18,270 bases of DNA from Methylococcaceae bacterium (GCA_013138855.1 WTBX01000373.1:1-18270); one strand, 5' to 3'; positions 1-8,466 are shown, counted from the first letter of the stretch. Notes: generated from the sequence alone by a model not told the origin. Numbers and translations: made by a program.

Positions 1-198
1 GGTTCAGCCACAGAATTAGCAGAACGTGGTTATATTGCCGTTTATCCTGTTTCTGGCTGGTGGAAAGAACGCCCAAATTTAGAACGTTGGAATAAGCAAG
101 ATCGTTATACTTTAGTTGTTAGTATAAAGACACCTGATATTGAAACTGATATTTATACCCCAGTTGCCAGTCAAATAAATATTCCTATTCAAATATAA
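1..198 (+). CDS. 3' end of a cut gene, probably S8 (subtilisin-like) peptidase
   Basis: An open frame runs from the first base of the window to a TAA at 196-198, giving the last 65 residues of a protein whose start lies outside. The tail contains AVYPVSGWWKERPNLERW, then RYTLVVSIKTP and DIYTPVASQI. I recall this pattern (YPVSGWWK, RYSLIVSI, VDIYTPV) from the C-terminal end of large bacterial S8 subtilase-family proteins, some of which occur near defence genes. No catalytic Asp, His or Ser is in the visible part, so peptidase activity is inferred from resemblance only. It is on the same strand as prlC, with a 48-base gap and no evident terminator between them. Reality of the coding end: high. 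Family: moderate. Confidence 0.6.
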   Translation, partial: GSATELAERGYIAVYPVSGWWKERPNLERWNKQDRYTLVVSIKTPDIETDIYTPVASQINIPIQI

Positions 199-246
199 AA
201 ACTATTCCTGTTTTTATTTTTCTACCCAAAAATTATTTTAATAACA

Positions 247-2283
247 ATGAATAATCCTTTATTAGAAATCACCGAACTTCCACAATTTTCCAAAATCAAA
301 GCAGAACACATTGTCCCTGCCATCACGCAATTACTTGATGACGCGCGAAATGTTGTTAAATGCTCTTTAGAAGCAAACACTGATTACACTTGGGAAAACT
401 TAGTTGAACCTGTCGAAGAAATCGAAGATAGGTTAAATAAAGCATGGTCACCTGTAGGGCATTTAAATGGCGTGTTGAATAGTGATGAATTGCGTGATGC
501 TTATAACGCTTGTTTGCCAAAATTAAGTGAATATTCAACCGAAATGGGACAAAATAAGGACTTGTTCAATGCTTATCAAACGATTGCAAACAGTGCTGAA
601 TTTGAATCCTTAGAAACAGCACAAAAGAAAATAATCGACAATGCTTTAAAAGATTTTCGTCTATCAGGCATTGATTTAGACAGCGACAAACAACAGCGTT
701 ATAAAGAAATTTCTCAGCAATTATCTGAATTATGTAGCCGCTATAGCGATAATGTTTTAGATGCCACTAATGCGTGGACAAAAATAATTAGCGATGAAAA
801 TGAGTTGCAAGGTTTGCCTGAGTCAGCAATGATTCAAGCCAAACAAAGCGCGGAAATGGCAGAAAAAGAAGGTTGGCTAATTAGCTTGCAATTTCCTTCT
901 TATATCGCGGTGATGACTTATGCGGATAATCGCGAATTACGCCATGAACATTATCAAGCATTTGCAACTCGTGCTTCTGAATTAGGTGCGAATCCTGATT
1001 GGGATAATTCAGACATCATGGAAAAAGTTTTAAGCTTACGTCATGAAAAAGCCCAGCTTTTAGGTTTTGCCAATTATGCTGAGCTGTCCTTAGCCACCAA
1101 AATGGCGAATAAACCCAATGATGTGACGTTATTTTTAGAAGATTTAGCGGAAAAATCTTTACCTCAAGCACGTCAGGATTTGCGTGAATTAGAACAGTTT
1201 GCATTACAAGAACACGGTTTAGAAGAACTTGAGGCGTGGGATGTGGGCTATTATTCTGAAAAAATGCGCCAGCATCGTTATCAATTATCACAGGAAGAAG
1301 TAAAAACTTATTTTCCTGCGGCTAAAGTCATACAAGGTTTATTTGCAGTGGTTAATAATCTTTATGGTTTACAAATCAGCGAAACTAACGAGTTTGATAG
1401 TTATCATTCAGACGTACAGTTTTTTGAAATTAAAGATAAGGATGATGCGGTACGCGGACGTTTTTATTTAGATTTATATGCCAGAGCCAAAAAACGCGGC
1501 GGTGCGTGGATGGATGATTGCGTTGTGCGTAAAAAAATCGCTGATGAGATTCAAATCCCTGTGGCTTATTTAACCTGTAATTTCACTCCGCCCGCAGGTG
1601 ATTCTCCCGCTTTATTGACTCATGATGAAGTGACTACGCTGTTTCATGAATTTGGGCATGGCTTGCAACATATGCTCACTCAAGTCGATTATCTGGGTGT
1701 ATCAGGTATTAATGGCGTGGAATGGGATGCAGTTGAGTTACCTAGCCAAATCATGGAAAACTGGTGCTGGGAAAAACAAGCTTTGGCATTAATGTCAGCA
1801 CATTATGAAACAGGCGAACCATTACCCGCTGAGTTATTCAATAAAATGATTGCGGCGAAAAACTTTCAGGCAGGGATGATGATGGTTAGACAATTAGAAT
1901 TCAGCTTATTTGATTTTAAAATTCATCAAGCTTTCGACCCAGAACAGGGCGGACGTATTTATGAAATTTTAGGTGAAATTAGAGAGCAAGTCTCTGTGAT
2001 TTTACCGCCAGAATTTAACCGTTTTGCTCACGCCTTCTCACATATTTTTGCGGGAGGTTATGCGGCAGGTTATTACAGTTACAAGTGGGCAGAAGTTTTA
2101 TCTAGTGATGCTTATTCTTTATTTGAAGAAAACGGTATTTTCGACCGCGAAACGGGCGAGGCGTTTTTAACCCATATTTTAGAAAAAGGCGGCAGTGCCG
2201 ATGCGATGGAGTTGTTTAAAAACTTTAGAGGACGCGAGCCTGAGATTGATGCTTTGTTAAGACATAATGGGATTGCGGTTTAA
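247..2283 (+). CDS. prlC: oligopeptidase A (M3 family zinc metallopeptidase)
   Basis: A 678-residue cytoplasmic M3A metallopeptidase, essentially the length of E. coli OpdA/PrlC (680). This family cleaves short peptides, including released signal peptides. The zinc site is visible: HEFGH at residues 467-471 gives two His ligands and the catalytic Glu468, and Glu497 in the following VELPSQ is the expected third ligand. The C-terminal part also carries the family-typical FAGGYAAGYYSYKWAEVL stretch. The N-terminal half is helical with no signal peptide, as expected for a cytosolic enzyme. The ATG at 247 has only a weak ribosome-binding site, but it gives the standard N-terminus (NPLLEITELPQFSKIKAEHI). 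The gene converges on ntrC, with a palindromic repeat between the two 3' ends. Frame and key residues are intact. Confidence 0.96.
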   Translation: MNNPLLEITELPQFSKIKAEHIVPAITQLLDDARNVVKCSLEANTDYTWENLVEPVEEIEDRLNKAWSPVGHLNGVLNSDELRDAYNACLPKLSEYSTEMGQNKDLFNAYQTIANSAEFESLETAQKKIIDNALKDFRLSGIDLDSDKQQRYKEISQQLSELCSRYSDNVLDATNAWTKIISDENELQGLPESAMIQAKQSAEMAEKEGWLISLQFPSYIAVMTYADNRELRHEHYQAFATRASELGANPDWDNSDIMEKVLSLRHEKAQLLGFANYAELSLATKMANKPNDVTLFLEDLAEKSLPQARQDLRELEQFALQEHGLEELEAWDVGYYSEKMRQHRYQLSQEEVKTYFPAAKVIQGLFAVVNNLYGLQISETNEFDSYHSDVQFFEIKDKDDAVRGRFYLDLYARAKKRGGAWMDDCVVRKKIADEIQIPVAYLTCNFTPPAGDSPALLTHDEVTTLFHEFGHGLQHMLTQVDYLGVSGINGVEWDAVELPSQIMENWCWEKQALALMSAHYETGEPLPAELFNKMIAAKNFQAGMMMVRQLEFSLFDFKIHQAFDPEQGGRIYEILGEIREQVSVILPPEFNRFAHAFSHIFAGGYAAGYYSYKWAEVLSSDAYSLFEENGIFDRETGEAFLTHILEKGGSADAMELFKNFRGREPEIDALLRHNGIAV

Positions 2284-2302
2284 CGCATTTAAACATGTAA
2301 CT

Positions 2303-2427
2303 CGGAGGCGCGACTTTTAGTCGCGCACGAAACCTAAAAACATTTTCAAAATCTATAAATTCAACAAATCCAACTCTTTTAAAATTCAAACATTAAGCTT
2401 CGGGCGCGACTAGAAGTCGCGCCTCCG
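2303..2427. repeat. Two-hairpin palindromic repeat (REP/BIME-like) between convergent genes
   Basis: Two hairpins lie in opposite orientation. Unit 1 has stem GCGCGACT (2308-2315), loop TTT and AGTCGCGC (2319-2326). Unit 2 has GCGCGACT (2404-2411), loop AGA and AGTCGCGC (2415-2422). The outer arms CGGAGGCGCGACT (2303-2315) and AGTCGCGCCTCCG (2415-2427) form a perfect 13-bp inverted repeat, so the whole 125-bp stretch can also fold as one element. It fills the gap between the 3' ends of prlC and ntrC and could end transcription from both sides. A diverged copy of one unit is at 15586-15617. Its GC-rich stems stand out in AT-rich surroundings. It resembles REP doublets dispersed by RAYT-type transposases, but no transposase is present here. 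Confidence 0.85.
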
Positions 2428-2443
2428 TTTTACTGTTATGAAA

Positions 2444-3862
2444 TCAACCTAAATCCAAATCTAGCTCTTTTATTTTTCGCGTCAGCGTATTTCTTCCATA
2501 GCCCAGTAAAGTTGCTGCTTCATGGCGTTTGCCATCGGTATAAGTTAACGCCATTTTAATTAAAATACTTTCTACCGCAGGAATAATTTCTTTGGCAATT
2601 TCTTTGCTACCCGCTTGCATTTTTTGGGTGATTTGTTTAGATAATAACGCCTCCCAATCCGCATTAGTAGATGCTACTTCTTCCGTTTGTTTATTTAGCA
2701 ATTCTGGTGGCAAGTCATCCATGTAGATTTCTCTACTCGCGCCCATTACCGTCAACCAACGACAAATATTTTCTAATTGCCTGACATTGCCAGCCCACTC
2801 CAGTGTGCTTAAAAAGGCTTCTGTTTCAGGACGTAATATTTTAATTTCACTGCTTAATTCAGCCGCTGCCTGATTTAAAAAATGCCGCATCAATAAAGGA
2901 ATATCCTGACTACGTTCACGTAAGGGTGGGATATGAATACGAATGACATTTAAGCGATGAAATAAATCCTCTCTAAAACGTCCATCAGTCACCAAGATTT
3001 CTAAATTCTGATGAGTAGCTGCAATAATGCGGACATCCACTTTTACCGAAGCTCTTGCGCCAATAGGATAATATTCACCATCAGACAGAACTCTTAATAA
3101 GCGAGTTTGTAATTCTGCGGGCATATCGCCAATTTCATCCAGAAATAATGTGCCTTGGTCGGCTTGCTCAAACCGCCCCGCTCTTCTTGCTTGTGCGCCT
3201 GTGAACGCGCCTTTTTCCTGCCCGAATAATTCAGATTCCATTAAATCTTTAGGAATCGCTGCCATATTTAAAGCAATAAAGGGTTTTTTAGCTCTGGGAC
3301 TATGACGGTGCAAGGCTTTGGCAACTAACTCTTTACCTGTGCCTGATTCGCCATTAATTAACACGGTAATATGTGAACGCGCTAATCGTCCAATAGCTCT
3401 AAACACTTCCTGCATGGCAGGTGCTTCGCCAATAATTTCTGGGGTGGGCTCAAGCTCACTTTCTTGTTGTTGCTCTGCTTGTTGCTGTTTACTGTGAATA
3501 CAGGCACGTTGCACAATATCAATCATATCCTTGATGTCAAAAGGCTTGGGCAAATATTCAAACGCACCACCATGATAAGCTGACACCGCACTTTCTAAAT
3601 CAGAATGCGCCGTCATGACAATAATCGGTAATTTAGGATACTGCTCTTGTACTTTTTCCAATAACTCCAAGCCATCCATATCAGGCATTCTAATATCAGT
3701 TAGCAAGGCATCAGGTTGATCTTTTTTTAACGCTTCTAATAACGCTTTTGCACCTGAAAAACTACGACTATTAATCGACGCTTTTTTGAGGGCTTTATCA
3801 AGTACCCAACGAATTGATTTATCGTCATCTATCACCCAGACTTTATTTAACTCAGGCAGCAT
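2444..3862 (-). CDS. ntrC: nitrogen regulation response regulator NtrC (sigma-54 activator)
   Basis: A 472-residue three-domain response regulator. The receiver domain (about 1-120) has acidic residues at IDDD (11-14), phosphoacceptor Asp56 in LLTDIRMPD and conserved Lys106. The AAA+ domain (about 145-380) has Walker A GESGTGKE (171-178), the sigma-54 contact loop GAFTGA (218-223) and Walker B LDEIGD (241-246). A Fis-type helix-turn-helix ends the protein (AATLLGYGRNTLTRKIKEL). When phosphorylated by NtrB, this family activates sigma-54 promoters of nitrogen-scavenging genes. The frame is open to 3925, but I chose the ATG at 3862 because GGAGA lies six bases before it and the family N-terminus begins there. 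It overlaps the ntrB 3' end by 11 bases, so the two are translationally coupled. Its likely targets are in this window. Confidence 0.96.
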   Translation of the reverse strand: MLPELNKVWVIDDDKSIRWVLDKALKKASINSRSFSGAKALLEALKKDQPDALLTDIRMPDMDGLELLEKVQEQYPKLPIIVMTAHSDLESAVSAYHGGAFEYLPKPFDIKDMIDIVQRACIHSKQQQAEQQQESELEPTPEIIGEAPAMQEVFRAIGRLARSHITVLINGESGTGKELVAKALHRHSPRAKKPFIALNMAAIPKDLMESELFGQEKGAFTGAQARRAGRFEQADQGTLFLDEIGDMPAELQTRLLRVLSDGEYYPIGARASVKVDVRIIAATHQNLEILVTDGRFREDLFHRLNVIRIHIPPLRERSQDIPLLMRHFLNQAAAELSSEIKILRPETEAFLSTLEWAGNVRQLENICRWLTVMGASREIYMDDLPPELLNKQTEEVASTNADWEALLSKQITQKMQAGSKEIAKEIIPAVESILIKMALTYTDGKRHEAATLLGYGRNTLTRKIKELDLDLG

Positions 3863-4904
3863 GAGAGTTCTCCAAAGGTAAATAAACTGAGAATTCGGTA
3901 TGTCCCGACTCGCTATTACATTCAATCAAGCCATTATGTTGATTAATTAATGATTGCGAAATGGATAAGCCTAGACCCGTTCCATCTGCGCGACCTGTAA
4001 TCATTGGATAAAAAATTTGCCCTATCATTTCTTCTTTAATCCCTATGCCGTTATCAATTATGTCTATTTTAACGAGTAATTTATAGTTTTTACGCCCGAT
4101 GGTCATTTTGCGATGAACACGCGTTTTTAAAATAATTTTACCGCTGTCATCTACTGCTTGTACTGCATTACGAACGATGTTTAAAAATGCCTGAATCAAT
4201 TGGTTTTTATCTGCAAGTAATGTAGGAATGCTGGGATCATAATCGCAGCTTATACTAATATTTCCCGTAGCTTCTGCTTTCACTAATTGTCTGACTCGCT
4301 CTAAAACTTGATGAATATTTAATTCATTTTTTTGTGGAGGTTTATTAGGCCCAAGCATTTTGTCCATTAAGTCTTTAAGCCTATCAGCTTCGGCGATAAT
4401 AATATGGGTGTATTCTTTTAATTCAGAATCTTCTAACTCTAAGTCTAGTAATTGTGCTGCCCCTCTCAATCCACCTAAGGGGTTTTTGATTTCATGTGCT
4501 AAGCCACGCACTAGCATACGACTGATATGATGCTGCTCGACTAATTGTTCTTCTTTGGTAATGCGTAAATGTCTGTCTAATTGCTGTAATTCGACTAAAA
4601 TTTCATCACAATCGGTATTATCTAACAGAGGAGTAACGCTTAAATTAACCGTAATATTTTGTTTTAAATTATCTAGTGTAATTTCTCTATCGACCAAAAC
4701 ATCATTGCTCTTTAAACATTGCTGTAAATTAAGCAGTACCGATTCTGCGGAGAATTTAAAAATGTCTTCAGCTTTACGTCCAATTAAATGTTTCGCGCTG
4801 TCAGCGAGCAATGTTTCCCCTGCCGTATTGATATAAGTTAAAACAAGTTGCCGATTAAATAACAAAATTGCTTCGCTAAGGTGATCGAGTATTTTTCTGT
4901 GCAT
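3852..4904 (-). CDS. ntrB: nitrogen regulation sensor histidine kinase/phosphatase NtrB
   Basis: A 350-residue soluble sensor kinase, nearly the length of E. coli NtrB (349). An N-terminal PAS-like domain (about 1-110) is followed by the dimerisation and phosphotransfer helix LAHEIKNPLGG with His137, then the ATP-binding domain with N-box NIVRNAVQAV, G1 box DNGIGI and G2 box GTGLGLSIS. No transmembrane segment is visible, as expected: NtrB reads nitrogen status through PII proteins, two of which are encoded in this window. The frame extends to 4940, but the ATG at 4904 is preferred because AGGCAGGA precedes it, it gives the family length, and a sigma-54 promoter signature overlaps the longer start. 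ntrC follows with an 11-base overlap. Confidence 0.95.
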   Translation of the reverse strand: MHRKILDHLSEAILLFNRQLVLTYINTAGETLLADSAKHLIGRKAEDIFKFSAESVLLNLQQCLKSNDVLVDREITLDNLKQNITVNLSVTPLLDNTDCDEILVELQQLDRHLRITKEEQLVEQHHISRMLVRGLAHEIKNPLGGLRGAAQLLDLELEDSELKEYTHIIIAEADRLKDLMDKMLGPNKPPQKNELNIHQVLERVRQLVKAEATGNISISCDYDPSIPTLLADKNQLIQAFLNIVRNAVQAVDDSGKIILKTRVHRKMTIGRKNYKLLVKIDIIDNGIGIKEEMIGQIFYPMITGRADGTGLGLSISQSLINQHNGLIECNSESGHTEFSVYLPLENSHAA

Positions 4905-4935
4905 TGTCCTGCCTGACTGTTTCTTAAATTTAATA

Positions 4936-4951
4936 AGCAATTTATAGACCA
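4936..4951 (-). promoter_or_regulatory. candidate sigma-54 promoter of ntrBC
   Basis: Read on the minus strand this is TGGTCTATAAATTGCT, with GG and GC separated by exactly ten bases and TTGC at the -12 element (consensus TGGCAC-N5-TTGCW). The predicted start near 4925 leaves about 21 bases before the ntrB ATG. The CAC part of the -24 box is not conserved. Such a match is expected about once in several hundred bases by chance, so position and context carry much of the weight. It would make ntrBC autoregulated and partly independent of glnA, whose terminator lies upstream. Confidence 0.5.
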
Positions 4952-5036
4952 GAAAATATATTTCATATAAAAAACCGTATTTTATTTTTCATTATAAGGT
5001 TTAATTATTCCAATGCACCATTATAAAACAGCACGC

Positions 5037-5065
5037 AAAAAAAACGCCCCGTAACGGAGCGTTTT
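5037..5065 (-). terminator. intrinsic terminator after glnA
   Basis: On the minus strand the stem AAAACGC pairs with GCGTTTT (5041-5065). One internal mismatch, three inner pairs and a TTA loop complete it. A run of eight T follows (plus-strand A at 5037-5044, overlapping the stem foot). It starts about 60 bases beyond the glnA stop and separates glnA from ntrBC. Partial read-through is possible. Confidence 0.85.
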
Positions 5066-5125
5066 ATTTTGCTTTAATTTTTTGAACCTTCGACTTTAAA
5101 CCTACTTAAAGTCAACTCCAAATAA

Positions 5126-6535
5126 TTATAGGCTGTAGTACATATCAAATTCAACTGGATGTGTACTCATGCGTAAACGCGTGACTTCTTCCATTTTTAA
5201 ATCAATGTAACTATCAATCACATCATCAGTGAAAACACCACCGCGTGTTAAGAACTCACGATCTTCATCTAATGCTTTTAAAGCTTCATCAAAAGAGAAA
5301 GCGACTTGTGGGATGGCTTTTTCTTCTTCTGGTGGTAAGTCGTATAAATCTTTATCCATCGCTTCGCCTGGATGGATTTTGTTTTCGATACCGTCAAGAC
5401 CAGCCATTAACATTGCAGCAAAGCAAAGGTATGGGTTAGCCGTTGAATCACCAAAACGTAATTCAATACGACGACCTTTAGGGTTGTTGACGAAAGGAAT
5501 ACGAATAGAGGCAGAACGGTTACGCGCCGAGTAAGCAAGCATCACAGGTGCTTCAAACCCTGGTACTAAACGCTTGTAGCTGTTTGTTGACGCATTTGCG
5601 AAAGCGTTAAGTGCTTTAGCGTGTTTGATAATACCACCGATGTAGAATAAAGCCGTTTCTGATAAACCGCCGTATAAATCACCTGAAAATAAATTTTGAC
5701 CGTCTTTAAATAATGATTGGTGAACGTGCATACCGTTACCGTTATCACCAACTAAAGGCTTAGGCATGAAAGTGGCTGTTTTTCCATACGCGTGCGCAAT
5801 GTTCGCCACTACATATTTTAATTCTAAAACTTCATCCGCTTTTTTAACTAAGGTGTTAAATTTAGTGCCAATTTCACATTGACCTGCCGTAGCAACTTCG
5901 TGATGATGTACTTCGGTCGTTTGTCCCATTTCTTCTAAAACAGAACACATCGCAGAACGCATATCTTGTAATGAATCGACAGGAGGGACTGGAAAATAAC
6001 CGCCTTTTACGCTAGGGCGATGACCGATGTTGCCATCTTCATAGGTTTTTTCTGAGTTCCAGCCTGCTTCTTCTGAGTCAACTTTATAAAAAGAGTTGCC
6101 CATTGTTTCTCCCCAACGAACATCATCGAAGATAAAGAATTCATTTTCAGGGCCAAAATATGCCGCATCCGCAACACCAGTTGATTGCATATACGCTTCT
6201 GCACGACGCGCAATTGAGCGTGGATCACGTTCGTAGCCTTGCATGTCATTAGGTTCGATGATGTCACAACGAAGAATGAGCGTTGTTTCATCAAAGAAAG
6301 GGTCTAAAACTGCTGTCGATGGATCTGGCATTAAAATCATGTCAGATTCGTTAATGCCTTTCCATCCTGCAACCGATGAACCGTCGAACATATTACCTTC
6401 TTCAAAGGTATCTTCATCAATTGAATGAGCAGGAAAAGTCACATGTTGTTCTTTACCGCGTGTATCACAAAAACGAAAGTCAACATATTTGACATCGTTT
6501 TCTTCAATCATTTTTAAAACATTTTCTACTGACAT
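5126..6535 (-). CDS. glnA: glutamine synthetase, class I (adenylylation-regulated)
   Basis: A 469-residue type I glutamine synthetase, the family's exact usual length. It joins ammonia to glutamate using ATP and acts as a cytosolic dodecamer. Visible signatures are FDGSSVAGW near the N-terminus, the metal and glutamate site around GPENEFFIFDD, the HHEVATAGQCEIG region, and KPLVGDNGNGMHVHQSL followed by NASTNSYKRLVPGFEAPV. The adenylylation tyrosine is Tyr398 counting Met1 (Tyr397 in E. coli numbering), in DKDLYDLPPEE, so this is the GSI-beta form controlled by GlnE. The ATG has GGAGA eight bases upstream. A sigma-54 promoter signature lies about 70 bases upstream and ntrBC lies downstream, the classical glnA-ntrB-ntrC order. 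Confidence 0.98.
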   Translation of the reverse strand: MSVENVLKMIEENDVKYVDFRFCDTRGKEQHVTFPAHSIDEDTFEEGNMFDGSSVAGWKGINESDMILMPDPSTAVLDPFFDETTLILRCDIIEPNDMQGYERDPRSIARRAEAYMQSTGVADAAYFGPENEFFIFDDVRWGETMGNSFYKVDSEEAGWNSEKTYEDGNIGHRPSVKGGYFPVPPVDSLQDMRSAMCSVLEEMGQTTEVHHHEVATAGQCEIGTKFNTLVKKADEVLELKYVVANIAHAYGKTATFMPKPLVGDNGNGMHVHQSLFKDGQNLFSGDLYGGLSETALFYIGGIIKHAKALNAFANASTNSYKRLVPGFEAPVMLAYSARNRSASIRIPFVNNPKGRRIELRFGDSTANPYLCFAAMLMAGLDGIENKIHPGEAMDKDLYDLPPEEEKAIPQVAFSFDEALKALDEDREFLTRGGVFTDDVIDSYIDLKMEEVTRLRMSTHPVEFDMYYSL

Positions 6536-6601
6536 TGAGTACGTCTCCAGAGGGTGAATGATTTTATCTGTTATTATGTTTTTTGAAAAACACTACAATC
6601 T

Positions 6602-6617
6602 AGCATTTTTTGTTCCA
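6602..6617 (-). promoter_or_regulatory. sigma-54 promoter of glnA
   Basis: On the minus strand this reads TGGAACAAAAAATGCT: TGG at -24, ATGC at -12 and exactly ten bases between GG and GC, with A and C of the GGCAC element kept. The predicted start near 6591 gives a leader of about 56 bases. glnA is the standard NtrC/sigma-54 target in gammaproteobacteria, which supports the call. I saw no convincing NtrC palindrome between here and the upstream gene end. Confidence 0.7.
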
Positions 6618-6623
6618 TATAAC

Positions 6624-6650
6624 AAAAAAATGGGGCTTAAAGCCCCATTT
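6624..6650 (-). terminator. intrinsic terminator after the TorF-type porin gene
   Basis: AAATGGGGCTT (6628-6638) and AAGCCCCATTT (6640-6650) form a perfect inverted repeat around one base. On the minus strand it is followed by a run of T (plus-strand A 6624-6630). It lies 16 bases after the porin stop and just upstream of the glnA sigma-54 promoter, insulating glnA from the porin transcript. Confidence 0.88.
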
Positions 6651-6666
6651 ATGATATTTGAAATTA

Positions 6667-8067
6667 TTAGAATGTTGCAGAAATTGTCCCAACTACTTTT
6701 GCATCATCAGTTTTACTATCTATACCTGTATCATCAGTTTCGGTATAAGCGACTTCAAAATTAAAGTCACCGAAATCTTTAGCGACTCCTAACTTCCAAT
6801 CCCAATAATCATCCGCGCCTCTTTTTTGGTTGTAATAACCCGCATGAGATAAAAGGGTTACCGCACCTAAAGCATCAGGCAAGGTGTAATCTATTCCCAT
6901 ATCCGTATATTCACCTGGTGCTATATGGTTAGTTTTTATACCGTAGAAATACGTCACACCCACATTAAGATTCTCAACTGGTGCAATTGAGCCGCCAATA
7001 TACAATTCGTTAATGGTCGCGGTAGAAGCCGAAGGGAAATCGTAACGAAGGTAACCTAAATCATAAGTGAAATTAAAAGGTAGCAATCCCCCAAAATTAG
7101 TTTCTCTACTAAAGCCAATGTAAGTATCTATTTCAAGGCTTGGCGTTGTTATGTCTCCAAAATCAACATTTGAAGCCCAAACCCCCAAATAAAATCCAGA
7201 ATCATGAGCAACATCAAACGAGCCTTGAACCGCTGGATTATTATTAGTTTGAGAAACACCACGCCAGATATAATCAGTAGTCAAAGCGGCTGTAGCACTC
7301 GTTTCAAAACCTTCTGGTAACATTGAAGCACTTTCAGCAGAGCTGCCGCCCAATTCTCTGGAAACAGTCGCCACAACACGCGCATCGTCTAAATTACCAT
7401 TGCTTGAATCATCTGTATCCGTGTAAGCAACTTCAAAATTAAAGCCACCAATATCCTTAGCGATACCAATTTTCCAGTCCCAATAATCATCAGTCCCATC
7501 TTTTTTATTATAGTAACCTGCATGGCCTAATAAAGTAAAACCACCTAGACTATCAGGAACCGTATAATCGGCGGCAAGATCGGTATATTCACCAGGTCTT
7601 GTATGGTCAACCTTTAAACCATAATAGTAATAAGTGCTGAAATTAAAGTTTTCAAAAGGGGATACTGATGCACCAAAATAAAGCTCGGTAAAACCTAAAT
7701 CAGGTTCATCTGTATATTCATAACGTAAGACCCCTACATCGTAACTAAGCGCAAACGGTAATGTACCACCAAAATCAGTTTCATTAGCAAAACCACCATA
7801 AACATCAAGCTCCATGCTAGCTCTATCACCAAATTCATAGCTAGATCCCCATGCACCAACATAAAACCCCATTTCATGGCTTAAATCAAAAGAGCCTTGA
7901 ATTGCTGCGTCATTATTAGATTGTGAAACCCCACGCCAAACATAATCGGTCGTAAATGCGACGCTTGCTGATGGTGTAATACCATAAATAGAACTATCTT
8001 CTTCTGCCAAGGCATAAGGGGTTGTTGCAAGTAGTACAATTGCAACAGCTAACGGTGTTTTTTTCAT
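6667..8067 (-). CDS. TorF-family putative porin with two tandem Gcw_chp domains
   Basis: A 466-residue secreted protein with a signal peptide (MKKTPLAVAIVLLATTPYALA, cleavage after Ala21), then two homologous halves. The first contains FTTDYVWRGVSQSNN (Trp44) and the second LTTDYIWRGVSQTNN (Trp268), a 224-residue period. Each half also repeats GEYTD, a GYYNKKDGTDDYWDWK-like segment and FNFEVAYT-TDD. This is the Gcw_chp/TorF pattern (putative outer-membrane beta-barrel, substrate unknown), normally a single domain of about 220-240 residues. The C-terminus ends in Phe, as many outer-membrane proteins do. I moved the start from the upstream frame opening (8091) to 8067 because GGAGAT sits seven bases before it and the signal peptide begins there. 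Lying between glnA and glnK, with a possible sigma-54 promoter, it may help nitrogen compounds cross the outer membrane; that is inference. Confidence 0.85.
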   Translation of the reverse strand: MKKTPLAVAIVLLATTPYALAEEDSSIYGITPSASVAFTTDYVWRGVSQSNNDAAIQGSFDLSHEMGFYVGAWGSSYEFGDRASMELDVYGGFANETDFGGTLPFALSYDVGVLRYEYTDEPDLGFTELYFGASVSPFENFNFSTYYYYGLKVDHTRPGEYTDLAADYTVPDSLGGFTLLGHAGYYNKKDGTDDYWDWKIGIAKDIGGFNFEVAYTDTDDSSNGNLDDARVVATVSRELGGSSAESASMLPEGFETSATAALTTDYIWRGVSQTNNNPAVQGSFDVAHDSGFYLGVWASNVDFGDITTPSLEIDTYIGFSRETNFGGLLPFNFTYDLGYLRYDFPSASTATINELYIGGSIAPVENLNVGVTYFYGIKTNHIAPGEYTDMGIDYTLPDALGAVTLLSHAGYYNQKRGADDYWDWKLGVAKDFGDFNFEVAYTETDDTGIDSKTDDAKVVGTISATF

Positions 8068-8103
8068 AGTAATCTCCATCTTAAATAACAATAGTTAAAT
8101 CAT

Positions 8104-8119
8104 AGCACATATTAGACCA
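8104..8119 (-). promoter_or_regulatory. candidate sigma-54 promoter of the porin gene
   Basis: On the minus strand this reads TGGTCTAATATGTGCT, with ten bases between GG and GC. The predicted start near 8093 leaves about 25 bases before the ATG, enough for the GGAGAT ribosome-binding site. It shares TGGTCT with the ntrBC candidate but departs from the TGGCAC consensus, so it is the weakest of the four sites in this window. Confidence 0.4.
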
Positions 8120-8182
8120 ATATTATGATTCCTTTTATTACAATGAGTTGTGGAAAAATAACGGGGATATTTTATGTAAAAA

Positions 8183-8387
8183 CGCACCAAAACAAGATCG
8201 TTGTATTCTAGCAACAAGCACATAAAGAACCTTTATTATAAGCTGCTGAATTTATTTGAATTTCACAGGTTTATTTTTTAAAGCTACCTTTATTTTCCCA
8301 TCATAATTATTGAAATCTAAGTAATTATTAAATCAAGCATCTATTTTAGCGCACCATGACAGCGCACCAATAAAAGGCTTTCGCACC
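8183..8387. promoter_or_regulatory. cluster of NtrC-like half-sites in the porin/glnK1 intergenic region
   Basis: CGCACC occurs four times in the 429-base divergent gap: 8183-8188, 8350-8355, 8363-8368 and 8382-8387. The first three continue as GCACCA, a perfect half of the enteric NtrC site (GCACCA-N3-TGGTGC). The best two-sided match is 8351-8365, GCACCATGACAGCGC, with 9 of 12 defined bases. Its centre is about 135 bases before the predicted glnK1 start, a usual enhancer distance. The other three lack a good second half. The rest of the 8092-8520 gap is AT-rich, and apart from the two sigma-54 signatures I see no gene in it. Confidence 0.4.
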
Positions 8388-8466
8388 TTAAGTTTCCGCA
8401 TAAATGGCAGGGTTTTATTAATAGTTACTTGGCCTCTATATAAAGTTAGGCAGCATTTTAAACAGT

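Noticed and set aside
3863..3925. Longer N-terminus for NtrC (21 extra residues)
   Set aside because: It overlaps ntrB further, has no ribosome-binding site, and the family N-terminus with a good GGAGA starts at 3862.
8364..8378. Second NtrC palindrome in the glnK1 upstream region
   Set aside because: The left half GCACCA is perfect but the right half matches only two of six positions, so it is listed only as a half-site.
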